Source: Bacillota bacterium
Lineage (GTDB): Bacteria; Bacillota; Clostridia; Christensenellales; CAG-138
Length of the DNA: 32,732 nt
Assembly (NCBI GenBank): GCA_016286445.1
Contig: JAEESS010000028.1
Location: 1 to 32,732, forward strand
Reading direction: 5' to 3'
How positions within the stretch are numbered: the stretch's first letter is position 1; every line of letters starts with the position of its first letter. Below, in pieces: positions 1-10,452 of the stretch. Position numbers and translations under genes: made by a program. The notes beneath the pieces were generated by a model that did not search any database, was not told where the DNA came from, and was given only the letters and a program-made list of their open reading frames with translations.

Positions 1-3000
1 TGGTCGTCGACCAGCTTGCCTTCCTTGACGCTGACGTTGCCGATGTTCTTCACAACCACCGTGTAGGTGATCGTATCGCCGACCGCTACGCCGCTCGTCG
101 GTTCTGCTTCCTTCGTAATGCTCAGCTTAGCCGCCGCAGCTTCTGTGGTGACCATTGCAGTACCATTTGCAGTTACCGTATCACCGTTCGGATCTTTACC
201 GGTCGCCGTTGCCGTGTTCTCGATCGAACCCGCATCGACGTCCTTCTGCAGTACCGTATACGTGTAGGTGATCTCTTTCTGTGCGCCGGGCGCCAGATCG
301 AACGACTGCGCATTCTCGCCCGTCAGCTCGACCAGCGTATCGCTTAGCGTAATGCCCGTAACCGTTGCGTTGCCGGTGTTCTTCACAACCACCGTGTAGG
401 TGATCGTGTCATCTACGCCGACGCCTTCTGTCGGATCCGCTGTCTTCGTAACCGTCAGCTCAGCTTCGACTTCTTCGGTGTGGACCGTATCGCTGGCTTC
501 ATAGTCTTTGCCTTCCAGCGTTGCGGTGACCGTGTTCATGAAGCTGCCCGCTGCCATATCGGCAGGCGCGATGACGTAGGTCGCCGTGGTGGTGACCGTC
601 GCGCCGGGCTGTACGTTCGTGAAGGTGCTCTGCGTAAGCGTCACGCCCGTGATCTCGGCGAGGGTGATCGTGACTTCCTTATCGTAGATGTTCTTGACGG
701 TGATCGTGAACGTGACCGTCTCGCCTTCGGCGTAGGTTTCATCGTCCGCCTTGCCGTCGTTCTTGGTCACGATCAGGCTCGGATCGATGTTGTCGTCCGT
801 GATCGTCAGGGTGCCTTCCGTCTTGTTGAGGTTGTAGTCGTTCTCGTCGGTGCCTTCGTTGAAGGTGACGGTGAATGCGTTCTCGCTCGAACCTACCAGC
901 GTCTGGCTGCCGGTGAACTCGTACGTCGCGCCTTCGCCTTCGACCCAGCCGGTCTCGTCCGTCAGACCGTTCGCATTCTTGCCTTCGACGTCATCGTTTG
1001 TCAGTGCCGTGCCGTCATATGCCTTCGTAGCGTCGCCGCTCGTCAGGGTAAGATCGCGCTTCGTGATCTCCTGATAACCGTCGTCGGTGTAGACGAAGGT
1101 GACCGTTGCGAAGTTCGTGTTCTTGTTCTCGAAGTCGTCCTTCGTGAGACCCATCATGGTCTTGCCGGAATTGTCACCGTTCTCGACTACATGGGTACGG
1201 GTCGCGGAAGCGGTCTTTCCTGTTACGAGACCGAAGTCGGTCTCCTTATACAGCGTCGTGTCGACGCCGTCGATCTGGATGCTGTCAACCGTGTAGCCGG
1301 TGGTCGTATGACCTTCGCCGTCGTAGGGCGCCGTGCCGGTGTTGCCGTGCAGGGTGACCGTGACGTTGATCGGCGTGATGGACAGCTCGCCGTATTCCGT
1401 CGTGACGTTGGTGTAGAAGTCCTGATTGTCGATAACGTAGCTGAACGTGTTGTTGTCCTGCTGATTATCGCTGACATCTCTGACACCGCCCGCGGTCGAC
1501 GTGATCGTGAGCTTGTCGCCCGTCGGGAGCGTGAAGATGAGACCGTTCGAGCCTTCGTCCGCCGTGATCGTCTTCGTTTCCGTGACGTCGCCGTTGTCGT
1601 CGAGCACGTCATAGGTGACCGTGTAGACGTCCTCCTTATGGGTCTGTCCGTCGTACGGCCATTCCTTCGTTGCGGACGTGATCTTGATCGGCAGGTCCGT
1701 CGTGTTGATCTTCAGTTCGCCGTCGATGACGTTGAACTGGATCGTGTAGTTTCCGCCGTACGTCGCCATGAACGCATCGTACTCGAAGCTGCTCTGGGCA
1801 AGACCCATCGGATACGTGCCCGGATTCTTCTTCGTGACCTCTGCGGTGACGCCGCTCTTCAGACCCAGCGCGAAGCCGGCGGGCTCGCTGCCGTCCGAAG
1901 TGCCGTTCTTATCGTATTCGATTTCGCCGACGAGCTCGTCGCCGTCCTCAGTCCACCAGCCGTCGTATTCGACGACGTAGCCGGAGACGGTCTTGTTCTG
2001 GCCGTCGTAATCATATTCCGCCTTGTTGCCGCGGATGGTGATGATCAGCGGCGCCTTGGTGATCGTCAGCTTGCCGTTGACAATGGTGACGTCGTAGTTA
2101 TCGACACCGCCGCTGACGATCGGGTTGGTCGCGACGATCTTGTCGGTATAAACTCCGACGTCCGTCTCATTGCCGTTCAGCGTGATGCTCGTCAGCGCGT
2201 CGGTGCCCTGCAGACCCTCGACCGTGACCTTATCCGCGATCGTGACGGTCTCACCTTCTTCGCCGAAGGTGACCGGCGTCGTGGTATAGGTTGCGTTGCT
2301 CTCGCCCTGCGCCGTGCCGTTGTAGGTATAGTTCTGGGCGATGACCGTGATCGTGAGCTGTGCCTTGTTGATCACGAGCCGGCCGTCGGTGACGGTGAAC
2401 GTGACCGTCTCGAAGTTCGGATCGTTGTAGCTAAAGTTATCCTTGTCGAGACCCATCGGGTAATTGCCGACGTCCTTCTCGGTGATCGTCGTCGAACCGT
2501 TGTAGACGATCTTGCTCGCGTCGAACAGGTTGCTGTTGCCCTGCGCGTCGTAGCCCTCGACCGTGTAGTTCGAGCCGTTGTAGGTCTCATTCGCCGTGTG
2601 ACCTGTGATCGTGATCTCGAGGTTGATCTTGGTGATGATCAGCTTGCCGACGTTGGTCTTTACAAGATAGTTGGTGGTGTTGGACGAACCGGTCTGGACC
2701 GTCGTGTCACCGCTCTTGATGACCAGCGAGCTGACGTCGAAGTTGCCGTTGTTGTACGTGCCCGCGTTCGTGCCGGCGGCGGGGGTATAGTCGATCGAAA
2801 GGGTCTGACCGGAGACAAGACCGTCAATCGTGTATTCGGTCGCCGAGCCGGAGACGAAGCCTTCGATGTCGTAGCCGTACTGCTCGCTGCCGTTGTACGG
2901 GAGCGTGCGCTCGTTGACCGTGATGGTCAGCGTTCTCTGGCTGATCATCAGGATGCCGACGCTCGTCATGCCGTTCACGGTGAACTGCGCGGTGACGTCG

Positions 3001-6000
3001 TTGCCGTTCGCATCCTTGATGACGGGCGTGCCCTGAAGCTTATTGAGGTATGCGTTGACGTTGACCTCGACCGGGTTCGTCGTCGTGACGCCGGTCATGG
3101 TGTAGGTGACGCCGTTCATGACGAACGTGACTGTCTCGCCGCTCGTGCCGCCTGCGGAAACTTCAGCGTCCGCGCCGGTGAGCTTGTAGCCCGCCGCCGT
3201 GTGGTTCTCGCCGTCGTAAACCGTGGTGAAGCCGTTCGGGGTCAGGTTGATCTCGAACTTGCTCGTGCGGTCGGTGATGGTCAGGGTGCCGGGCACGGTG
3301 CCGATCGTGTAGTCGTTCGCGTCGGTGCCCTCGTTCAGCGTGTAGGTGAACGCGTTCGAGCTGTTGCCGACGACCGTCTGGCTGCCGGTGACGTTGTACG
3401 TCGCGCCTTCGCCGTTGACGAAGCCGTCGCCGCCGACCGTGACGTTGCTGTTGGTCAGCGCGGTGCCGTCGTATTCCTTGCTGTCGGTTGCGCTCGTCAG
3501 GGTGACGGTGCGCTTCGTGATCTCCTGATAACCGTCGGTGATGTTGAAGGTCACGTTGAAGTTATTGTTGTTGTTCACAAACTGGCTCGCCGCAAGGCCC
3601 ATCATGGTCTTGCCGGTCGCGTCGCCATTCTCGACCACGTGCGTACGCTCTGCGTGTGCCGTGCCGTTGAACGTGAAGTCGTGGTCCACGTCATACAGCG
3701 CGGAGCTCGCGGTCGCGGTGTAGCCGTCGACCTCGTGCTTGCTGCCGTCGTACATATCGGGGTGGTTCGCACCGACGATCGTCACGGTGACGTTGATCGG
3801 GTTGATCTTGACATAACCGTCGGTGACGTTGAACGTGACCGTCGGGAAGTTCGGGTCGTTGGAACTGAACATCGCAGCAGTCAAGCCCATATCGGTCTGA
3901 CCGTCGGTGTCCGTGCCCTCGACCACGTTGGTACGGGATGCGCTCGCCGTGCCGGTGAACGTGATCATGCTCTCGGTGAACAGCGGGTTGCTGATGCTCG
4001 TGATCTCGTAGCCGGTTACGGTATGCGTTTCTCCGTCGTAGTCGAGCGTTTGCTGCGTACCGACGATCGTGACGATGACCTCGTTCGCGCCGGAAATGGT
4101 CTGGTAACCGTCGGTGATGCTGAACGTGACCGTGCCGAAGTCCGTGTTGTTGTTCACAAACTGGCTTTCGTCAAGACCCATGTACGTCGTACCGACTTCC
4201 TTGCGCGTTGCGCTCGCCGTGCCGCTGAACGTGAAGTCGTCCACGGTATAGAGGCTGCTCGAGATGTTCGTCACGTCGTAGCCGTTGACCGTATGGTCGG
4301 CGCCGTCGTAGTTCGTCGTGTTGTAGTGACCGACGATCGTGACGGTGACGTCGATCGGCGTGATCTCCTGATAACCGTCGGTGACCTCGAACGTGACCGT
4401 GAAGTTGCTGTTCGTATTGGTGAACTGGCTCTGAGCAAGGCCCATTTCGGTCTTGCCGTCCGTGTCGCTGCCCTCGACCACATGCGTGCGGCTTGCACTC
4501 GCCGTGCCGGTGAAGGTGAAGTCGCTGTTCACGTTATACAGGCTGCTGCTCGCCGTCGCGGTGTAGCCCGTGACCGTGTGCTCAATTCCGTCGTAGGGCT
4601 TCGTGTCGGTGTTACCGGTGATGGTGACGGTAATCGCAAGCGGGTTAACGGTCAGCGTGCCGTACACCGGCGTCGCGATCGTGTAGTTGTTGAGGTTCGT
4701 GCCCGCGTTCGCCGTGTAGGTGAACGTGTTGTCGCTGTGACCGACATCCGTCTGCGTACCGGTGACGTTAAAGGTAACGCCTTCGCCTTCGACAAAGCCG
4801 TCGCCGCCGACGGTAACGGTGCTGTTGGTCAGCGGACTGCCGTCATAGGTCTTGCTGTCATCCGCAGAGGTGAGGGTGATCTCACGCGGGGTGACCGTCA
4901 GAGTGCCGGTCGCGGTCGCGGTCGCGTAGTTCGGGTTGGTGGCTCTCACCTGATAGGTGACGGTGCCGACGTTCGTGATGCTCGGTACCGTGGTGCTCCA
5001 GTTCGAACCATCGGTGCTGTACTCGATCGTCGTGCCGTCGGTCACGCTCGGCGTTGCGCCGCCTTCGTGCGCCTGACCGTCGTACTTGCCGCTGTAATCA
5101 ACAGCCGTGACGGTGAGGCCGGTCGTATTCTTGGTGATGTTCAGCGCGCCTGCCGTGGGGGTGATAGTATAATAGGAAACTTCACCGCTCGCATTCGATA
5201 CGGAAGGTGTGCCGAAGCTGCCGTTGGTGTACGTTCCGACGTCCGTACCGGAGGACGGGGTATAGTTCAGCGTCACGGTATCGCCGTTCAAAAGACCGTC
5301 GACCGTGATGCCGTTTGCCGTACCGTTCTGAGAGACCGTATCGGCGTCATAGCCGTACTGCTCGCTGCCGTTGTACTGCACGTCCTTCTGCGCGACCGTG
5401 ATCGTCAGCGGCAGGGTGTAGTAGATGATGATGGTGTTGCCGCCCGCAGCGACCGTGACCGTCTGGCTCGGATCGTAGCTTGCCGCGGTCAGCGAGTAGC
5501 CGGAAAAGCCCGCAAGGAACGTCGTCGCCGCGTTTGCGGTGTAGCTCGAACCGATGGTCTTGCTTTCCGTTACATCCTCGGCGACCGGGGTGGTCGTGCC
5601 GAGCAGATAATGGTGCACGGTGACGGTCGCTACGTCGAGCTCCCACACGCCGTACACGTCGACGACCGCGCCGTCGACTGCGGTGAGGTTCTTGACTTCC
5701 TGTGCGTTCGTGTAGACCACACCGCCGGTTGCGGAGGTCGACCAGCCGAGGAATCTATAATTCGGAACGGTGAACGCGTTCTCAGTCAGCGCTTTCTGCT
5801 CGTCATATTCGAAGTGCTCGAGGTCCATCGAGCCGGAAGCCGTCGTGCCGCTCGGCGCGTTTGCGTTGAAGCGCACGTCGTATTCATGCGGCGCCCAGAC
5901 CGCGTACAGGTTGTCGTACGGCAGCCATTCGTCCGCCGCGACCTGCGAGCAGCCCTGCGTGCATGCTGCGTCGGCATAGTAGCCGGTGCCATTATACCAG

Positions 6001-9000
6001 ATGAAGTTCGGCGCGGTGCATGCATACGAGGTCGGAACGTTGCCGCCCATCGCCTGTATTTCTTCTTCGGTGAAGGACTTCTTGTACCAGCCGAGGAAGT
6101 CGTAACCCGTGCGGCTCGGCGCACCGGGGATGGTGACCGCCTCGTTGATCAGCAGGTTCGTATCCTGGCGCACGGTGCCGCCGGAACCGTCGTTGCGGTA
6201 CCAGTCAATGTGCGTCGGAACGCTTTCTTCGTCAGCTGATTTATATTCTGCGCGAAGCTGGATCGTATAGGTCTTGCTGCCGTCCTGATTCTCGGTGACC
6301 TTTGCGTAGGTCTCGTCCGGAACAAAGGACGCGCCGGGGTATGCGAACGTGTCGGTGTCGACCCATGCGCCGTTCTCCCACTTCTGGACGACCCAGTGCG
6401 AGAAGACCTTTTCCGTATCGTTCGGCGTCGAACCGGGCTGTGCCCAGACCTCGGAACCGATCGAATAGGGGTTCGGATCCTCAAAGGACGTCGCGCCGCC
6501 GCTGAACGTACCGTCGCCTGCCTGATAGATGATATTCAGACCGGAAGCGCCTTCCACATCCTTACGCCATGCGGCGTAGATGGTGAGGCGGCCGCGGACG
6601 TATTCGCCCTTGGTCGGGTCGTCCTCATCGCTGTCCGAGTAGCTGCCGCCGCCGCCGGGGATCGTGCCGGTCTTTTGCGCAAGCGGCAGTTCGCCGTAGG
6701 TCATATCCATCCCGCTCGTGGTCTTATAGATACCGAGATTGAAGTTGAACGGGATCGTATGCGCTTCGTCGAGGTACCAGCCCGCGAGCGTCCAGCCCTC
6801 GGCGGTCGCCGCGTTCAGGGAGTTTGCAACCTGCTCGCCCGCGTCTAAACGGAAGGAGATCGCCTGTCCGGAGGTCAGCACACCCGTATCCGGATCAACC
6901 ACGTCCTGCGGGAAGTGGACGTCCGCACGGGTCAGACCGACTTCGGGACCGCCGGTGATGTCCATGACGATACGGAAGCGCATCGGGTTCCACTTGGCGT
7001 AGATGACCGTGTTCTGCGCAGGCATCGTATCGTTTGCCCAATCGACCGGATCTTCGTAGGAGCGATCATAATACCAGCCGTCGAAATAGTAACCGTCGCC
7101 GCCGTCGTTCGGAATATACAGCTGTCCGTTCTTGTATTCGAACGGCGCAAAGCTCTGGGTATAATTCAGCGTCTCCGTTCTTCTGCCTGCCGTGGTCTTG
7201 GACTCGAACAGGAGCTGATAACTTCTGAGCTGCAGATAGACCCAGATTTCTTTGGTTGTTGTGTTGATCGTGATTTTTCCGCTGGTGCTGCTCGGTTTAT
7301 ACCAGATGGACATCTGCGTGGTATTGGAAGTAAATCCGTTCGTCACGCTGTTCCGCGTCCGGTTGTAACCATAGCAGGTGTAGTATTCATTGTTCGTAAA
7401 TGTAAGACCTCTGTTCGCCTGAATGGTATAATCTTCAGGCTCGTCCGTCCATGCCCCCGTCTCCGGATTCGAATACACGACGTGGATCGTTGCCGTGTCG
7501 GTCGAAGACGAAAGCGTTTTCAAGTAGAGGTTGATCGTCGTTGCGCCTTCGGGAGCGCCAGACAGATAGGTAAAGGTGCTGACCGGCGTGTTATGGAAAT
7601 AGTTGGAATCCTCTACGAACCAGGCGTATCCGCTGCCGGAATCCGGCCAGTTGTTCGCATCGAACGGTGCGCCGTACAAGCCGGTATAGGTGATCGGGTC
7701 GGTTACGGAATATGCACTTGTAGAGAACGTGGTATCATGATACTGAGTGCCGCCTTGTCTGTATGTATAATAGATAGTATTTCCGGAGAGGTAATCAATA
7801 CTATAACAATTCCAAACGTCTTCGGGATAACCAGACATTCTGTGCCACGAACCGTTGACCTTGATGTAGTAATAACTACCACTATACGCAAGCTGATAGC
7901 CGCTGATCGTCTTATATTGCCAGCTACTATCGGTAATGAAGTTATAAGTAATCGCAACGCGGTCATAGTACACGTACAGGATCGCGGAGCCGTCGCCCTT
8001 GACGACCACGGAGCTGCTCGCGTTCTTGTCACTGTAATAGAAGTATGAACCGAGCGACGTAATCGTTTCGGAGAATTTATATGAACCATTCGAGAACGTG
8101 GTCTGCGGAATGTCGCCGGAAGCCAGCGTCGAGTCGTTGACCGTTCCGTAAGTTAACGCAGTGACCGTATCGCCCGGCAAGACGAAGTAGTAACCGGTCG
8201 AGCCGTCGCGCGTCGTGTACACCCACTCACGCGTCATGCTCGCGTAATACTCGTAGGTATTGTCGGTGACGTCGTCGTTCAGTGCATCGGTCGGCATCTG
8301 CGTCATGTATACGACGGTATAGGAAGCTGTCGCGCGATCCCACTTCGCGTAGATCGTGGTATCTGCGGAAAGCGTGCCGCCCCAGGTAAATTCCGTCGTC
8401 ATTTCTATATCGGTATACCAACCGGCGAACGTATAACCGGTACGCTCCGGATCCGCGGGCTGAACCGTTACATCGTCGCTCGAATAGAACACCGGACCGT
8501 AATAGGTACCGGAGGTCTTATCCGCATCCTTATCGCCGAAGTAGACGATGTTATTCTGTTCAATGTTGTTGTCGAAGATCAGCCAGAAACCGGTACGGAT
8601 GTACGGATACAGGGTGACGTTGCCCGTCACCGTAAACGTGCCGCTCGCTTCGCCTACCTTATAGAGATTAGCGTCCGTCACCGCCGGATTGTAGGTATAC
8701 GTATCGCCGTTTGCGGTGGGCACGGAGGTGGTCCAGCCTTCAAACGCCTGCGTTGTCTTTTCCGGGGTATAGGAGGTGCTGACCGTATAGGAAGCACTTC
8801 CGTTGGTCAGACGAACGACGTCCGTCTTGATCGCAGCGCCGTGCTGATCCTTATAGGTAACGGTGCAGGACTCGAACGCCATGACGTAGTAGTTGAGCGT
8901 AACGCCGAGATCGACGAAGTTGTTGGTATCGTCGCTGTCCGTGTTGCGCTGCAGCGTCGCGCGGATGTCGTTGCGAACCGCGTCAAAGGTCATACCGGTC

Positions 9001-10334
9001 GTAGCGGCGTTCCAGTTGGAGACCGTCGTCCAGCCTGCGAACAGGTAGCCGCTCGGTAGCGTGCCGGGGCCGGGATCGTAAACGACCTTCTCGAACATGG
9101 CGTCGGTTTCCATATCCTTCGGCTTGACGAGGATGGTGACCGGCGTGGTTTCGCCGTAGCGGTAGAAGTTCACCGTTACGCGCGCATACTCCTCTTCGCC
9201 GCCGGTACCGATGACGATGTAGACGGAGAAGGAGGAGGACTCGAAGTTTGCGCCGTACGGCGACGCCTCACCCATCAGGGAGAGGACGTTCTTGGAGGTC
9301 TCGTGATAGAGCTTGAAGGTTTCACCTTCGAGCTTTCTGCCCGCGTTCATTTCCACGCGGACCTTGCCTGCGTTTGCGGGCTCGATCTTCTTGCCGTTCG
9401 CGTCATAGAACGTGATGTCGACTGCGACCGCGTCGCGGTACTCGCTTTCCGAAACGATGGTCAGCGCGAGCGCCTTGGTCTTGTCCGGCTCCAGATCGGT
9501 AACCTTCATCGTCGTACCGGCGGGGAAGACGCCCTCGGGCACGGTCGCGTTGATGCGGACCTTCTTCTGCGTGGTGGCAGTGAAGGTCTGCGCAGGCATT
9601 TCTTCCTCCGGAACTTCGTCGCCGTCATACTTCGGGCTGATGCGCATCATGCCCGTGACCTTCGTGGTCGCATAGACGCGCTTACCGTTCTCCGCAAACC
9701 AGCCGAGGAACGTTCTGCCTTCGATAACAGGAGCTGCCGGAAGTTCACCGATCGGATCGCCCGACAAAATCGACTTACGGACAAGAACCTTACCGTCCTT
9801 GTCCACGAATACGACCGGGAAATACAGGCTGATGCCGGGGGTGCTGGGAGCGATTTCCGGATCTTCCGGGCTCTCCGAGGGAGCGGGCGAATCCGTAGCT
9901 TCCGGCTGCGCGGTTTCAACCGGGGTTTCCGGCTCTGCGGTGTCGACCGGGGTTTCCGGCTCCGCGGTATCGACCGGGGTTTCCGGCTCTGCGGTGTCGA
10001 CCGGGGTTTCCGGCTCCGCGGTGTCAACCGGGTTTTCCGGCTGTTCCGTTTCGGTCGGAAGATCGCCGATCAGACCGCCGGGCGCGGGTTCGTCTTCGCC
10101 CGGTTCGTCGCCGTCGTCGTCGCCCCTGCCGGGCTTCCAGCCATCGGATTCAAGACCGACTTCGTCCGTTACGACGTCGCCGTTGCGGTCAATTGTGACC
10201 GTGTCTTCCGCGATGGCGCTGCCCGCGGTGCTGTCGGCAATGGTTGCCAGAGGCAACAACTGAAGCACCATGATCAACGATACAATGATCGCCCAGGTGC
10301 GTCTGCCGAATAGGATCCTGTTCATCTTAGACAT
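1..10334 (-). CDS. Giant secreted repeat surface protein (C-terminus beyond left edge)
   Basis: One frame runs without a stop from the ATG at 10334 to the window edge, giving at least 3,444 residues. GGAGG lies 8 nt upstream of this ATG; a second in-frame ATG is at codon 4. Residues 1-33 look like a signal peptide (RR, then a hydrophobic run ending LATIA). Next come an acidic linker, a five-fold PETPVDTAE repeat (99-143), and several InlB-type beta repeats recognised by GWY/GW...YAKW motifs (about 166-232, 374-464, 634-672, 1077-1116, 1177-1259, 1410-1489, 1526-1566). A MucBP-like segment (1566-1642) precedes about 16 MBG/YDG-like modules (1644-3180). The visible end has DUF11/DUF7507-like repeats (TYTVVVKNTGN). 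Such proteins are usually cell-wall adhesins or envelope polymers; the binding partner is unknown. A sortase motif or other anchor cannot be seen because the end is missing. The domain family names are from memory of their motifs. Confidence 0.9.
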   Translation of the reverse strand, partial: MSKMNRILFGRRTWAIIVSLIMVLQLLPLATIADSTAGSAIAEDTVTIDRNGDVVTDEVGLESDGWKPGRGDDDGDEPGEDEPAPGGLIGDLPTETEQPENPVDTAEPETPVDTAEPETPVDTAEPETPVDTAEPETPVETAQPEATDSPAPSESPEDPEIAPSTPGISLYFPVVFVDKDGKVLVRKSILSGDPIGELPAAPVIEGRTFLGWFAENGKRVYATTKVTGMMRISPKYDGDEVPEEEMPAQTFTATTQKKVRINATVPEGVFPAGTTMKVTDLEPDKTKALALTIVSESEYRDAVAVDITFYDANGKKIEPANAGKVRVEMNAGRKLEGETFKLYHETSKNVLSLMGEASPYGANFESSSFSVYIVIGTGGEEEYARVTVNFYRYGETTPVTILVKPKDMETDAMFEKVVYDPGPGTLPSGYLFAGWTTVSNWNAATTGMTFDAVRNDIRATLQRNTDSDDTNNFVDLGVTLNYYVMAFESCTVTYKDQHGAAIKTDVVRLTNGSASYTVSTSYTPEKTTQAFEGWTTSVPTANGDTYTYNPAVTDANLYKVGEASGTFTVTGNVTLYPYIRTGFWLIFDNNIEQNNIVYFGDKDADKTSGTYYGPVFYSSDDVTVQPADPERTGYTFAGWYTDIEMTTEFTWGGTLSADTTIYAKWDRATASYTVVYMTQMPTDALNDDVTDNTYEYYASMTREWVYTTRDGSTGYYFVLPGDTVTALTYGTVNDSTLASGDIPQTTFSNGSYKFSETITSLGSYFYYSDKNASSSVVVKGDGSAILYVYYDRVAITYNFITDSSWQYKTISGYQLAYSGSYYYIKVNGSWHRMSGYPEDVWNCYSIDYLSGNTIYYTYRQGGTQYHDTTFSTSAYSVTDPITYTGLYGAPFDANNWPDSGSGYAWFVEDSNYFHNTPVSTFTYLSGAPEGATTINLYLKTLSSSTDTATIHVVYSNPETGAWTDEPEDYTIQANRGLTFTNNEYYTCYGYNRTRNSVTNGFTSNTTQMSIWYKPSSTSGKITINTTTKEIWVYLQLRSYQLLFESKTTAGRRTETLNYTQSFAPFEYKNGQLYIPNDGGDGYYFDGWYYDRSYEDPVDWANDTMPAQNTVIYAKWNPMRFRIVMDITGGPEVGLTRADVHFPQDVVDPDTGVLTSGQAISFRLDAGEQVANSLNAATAEGWTLAGWYLDEAHTIPFNFNLGIYKTTSGMDMTYGELPLAQKTGTIPGGGGSYSDSDEDDPTKGEYVRGRLTIYAAWRKDVEGASGLNIIYQAGDGTFSGGATSFEDPNPYSIGSEVWAQPGSTPNDTEKVFSHWVVQKWENGAWVDTDTFAYPGASFVPDETYAKVTENQDGSKTYTIQLRAEYKSADEESVPTHIDWYRNDGSGGTVRQDTNLLINEAVTIPGAPSRTGYDFLGWYKKSFTEEEIQAMGGNVPTSYACTAPNFIWYNGTGYYADAACTQGCSQVAADEWLPYDNLYAVWAPHEYDVRFNANAPSGTTASGSMDLEHFEYDEQKALTENAFTVPNYRFLGWSTSATGGVVYTNAQEVKNLTAVDGAVVDVYGVWELDVATVTVHHYLLGTTTPVAEDVTESKTIGSSYTANAATTFLAGFSGYSLTAASYDPSQTVTVAAGGNTIIIYYTLPLTITVAQKDVQYNGSEQYGYDADTVSQNGTANGITVDGLLNGDTVTLNYTPSSGTDVGTYTNGSFGTPSVSNASGEVSYYTITPTAGALNITKNTTGLTVTAVDYSGKYDGQAHEGGATPSVTDGTTIEYSTDGSNWSTTVPSITNVGTVTYQVRATNPNYATATATGTLTVTPREITLTSADDSKTYDGSPLTNSTVTVGGDGFVEGEGVTFNVTGTQTDVGHSDNTFTYTANAGTNLNNYTIATPVYGTLTVNPLAITVTITGNTDTKPYDGIEHTVTGYTATASSSLYNVNSDFTFTGTASASRTHVVEGSDTDGKTEMGLAQSQFTNTNSNFTVTFEVTDGYQEITPIDVTVTIVGHYNTTNYDGADHTVNGYDVTNISSSLYTVDDFTFSGTASATRKEVGTTYMGLDESQFVNNNTDFGTVTFSITDGYQTISGANEVIVTIVGTQQTLDYDGETHTVTGYEITSISNPLFTESMITFTGTASASRTNVVEGTDTDGQTDMGLTAAMFSSNDPNFPTVTFNVTDGYVKINPINVTVTIVGANHPDMYDGSKHEVDGYTATASSALYDVDHDFTFNGTAHAERTHVVENGDATGKTMMGLAASQFVNNNNNFNVTFNITDGYQEITKRTVTLTSATDSKEYDGTALTNSNVTVGGDGFVNGEGATYNVTGSQTVVGNSSNAFTYTLNEGTDANDYTIGTVPGTLTITDRTSKFEINLTPNGFTTVYDGENHTAAGYKLTGADAEVSAGGTSGETVTFVMNGVTYTMTGVTTTNPVEVNVNAYLNKLQGTPVIKDANGNDVTAQFTVNGMTSVGILMISQRTLTITVNERTLPYNGSEQYGYDIEGFVSGSATEYTIDGLVSGQTLSIDYTPAAGTNAGTYNNGNFDVSSLVIKSGDTTVQTGSSNTTNYLVKTNVGKLIITKINLEITITGHTANETYNGSNYTVEGYDAQGNSNLFDASKIVYNGSTTITEKDVGNYPMGLDKDNFSYNDPNFETVTFTVTDGRLVINKAQLTITVIAQNYTYNGTAQGESNATYTTTPVTFGEEGETVTIADKVTVEGLQGTDALTSITLNGNETDVGVYTDKIVATNPIVSGGVDNYDVTIVNGKLTITKAPLIITIRGNKAEYDYDGQNKTVSGYVVEYDGWWTEDGDELVGEIEYDKNGTSDGSEPAGFALGLKSGVTAEVTKKNPGTYPMGLAQSSFEYDAFMATYGGNYTIQFNVIDGELKINTTDLPIKITSATKEWPYDGQTHKEDVYTVTYDVLDDNGDVTETKTITADEGSNGLIFTLPTGDKLTITSTAGGVRDVSDNQQDNNTFSYVIDNQDFYTNVTTEYGELSITPINVTVTLHGNTGTAPYDGEGHTTTGYTVDSIQIDGVDTTLYKETDFGLVTGKTASATRTHVVENGDNSGKTMMGLTKDDFENKNTNFATVTFVYTDDGYQEITKRDLTLTSGDATKAYDGTALTNDDVEGKNANGLTDETGWVEGEGATYEFTGSQTLVGSSENAFTVTFNEGTDENDYNLNKTEGTLTITDDNIDPSLIVTKNDGKADDETYAEGETVTFTITVKNIYDKEVTITLAEITGVTLTQSTFTNVQPGATVTTTATYVIAPADMAAGSFMNTVTATLEGKDYEASDTVHTEEVEAELTVTKTADPTEGVGVDDTITYTVVVKNTGNATVTGITLSDTLVELTGENAQSFDLAPGAQKEITYTYTVLQKDVDAGSIENTATATGKDPNGDTVTANGTAMVTTEAAAAKLSITKEAEPTSGVAVGDTITYTVVVKNIGNVSVKEGKLVDD
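790..5405 (-). repeat. About 16 MBG/YDG-like modules inside the giant surface gene
   Basis: The translated region is built from 70-110-residue modules, each starting with a beta strand followed by a Y-D/N-G motif and ending with a TDGYxxI or GTLTIT-like strand. Recurrent types can be told apart: a YDGxxHxVxGY type (for example 4645-4370, 4360-4110, 4095-3820, 3805-3520, 2620-2370, 1370-1075), a TLTSxxxSKxYDG type (4890-4660, 3515-3290, 1065-800), and a YNGSEQYGYD type (5405-5140, 2935-2630). The DNA copies stay similar over short stretches: the sequence around 5356-5380 is nearly identical to that around 2874-2899. Boundaries are approximate. Confidence 0.75.
9906..10040 (-). repeat. Five 27-bp coding repeats (PETPVDTAE)
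   Basis: Five in-frame 27-bp units encode PENPVDTAE, three copies of PETPVDTAE, and PETPVETAQ (residues 99-143). They form a Pro/Glu/Thr-rich spacer between the signal peptide region and the first folded repeat. The central copies differ by only one or two silent bases, so copy number is likely to vary between strains. Confidence 0.9.
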
Positions 10335-10425
10335 GTTTTTTTCCTCCGTCTGTTATGATCTCACGTAATAGGAGATTTCTGGTTATTATTTCCCGGTTCC
10401 CGCCGGGACTGCATATTTTTACTCA

Positions 10426-10450
10426 TACCATATGCATGGTATACCATGGT
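10426..10450. promoter_or_regulatory. Overlapping palindromes at the predicted transcription start
   Basis: Three overlapping inverted repeats share ACCAT/ATGGT: TACCAT-ATGC-ATGGTA (10426-10441), ATGGTATACCAT (10436-10447) and ACCATGGT (10443-10450). They sit over the start site predicted from the upstream promoter. This could be an operator or a hairpin at the 5' end of the mRNA. No regulator is identified. Confidence 0.4.
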
Positions 10451-10452
10451 CT

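Noticed and set aside
480-6239. Very long open frame on the plus strand (1,919 codons)
   Set aside because: It is the exact codon-register antisense of the giant surface gene. The protein is an Arg/Val/Asp-rich shadow caused by GTC/GAC and similar codons, with no ribosome binding site or domain. The minus strand has a signal peptide, promoter and recognisable repeats.
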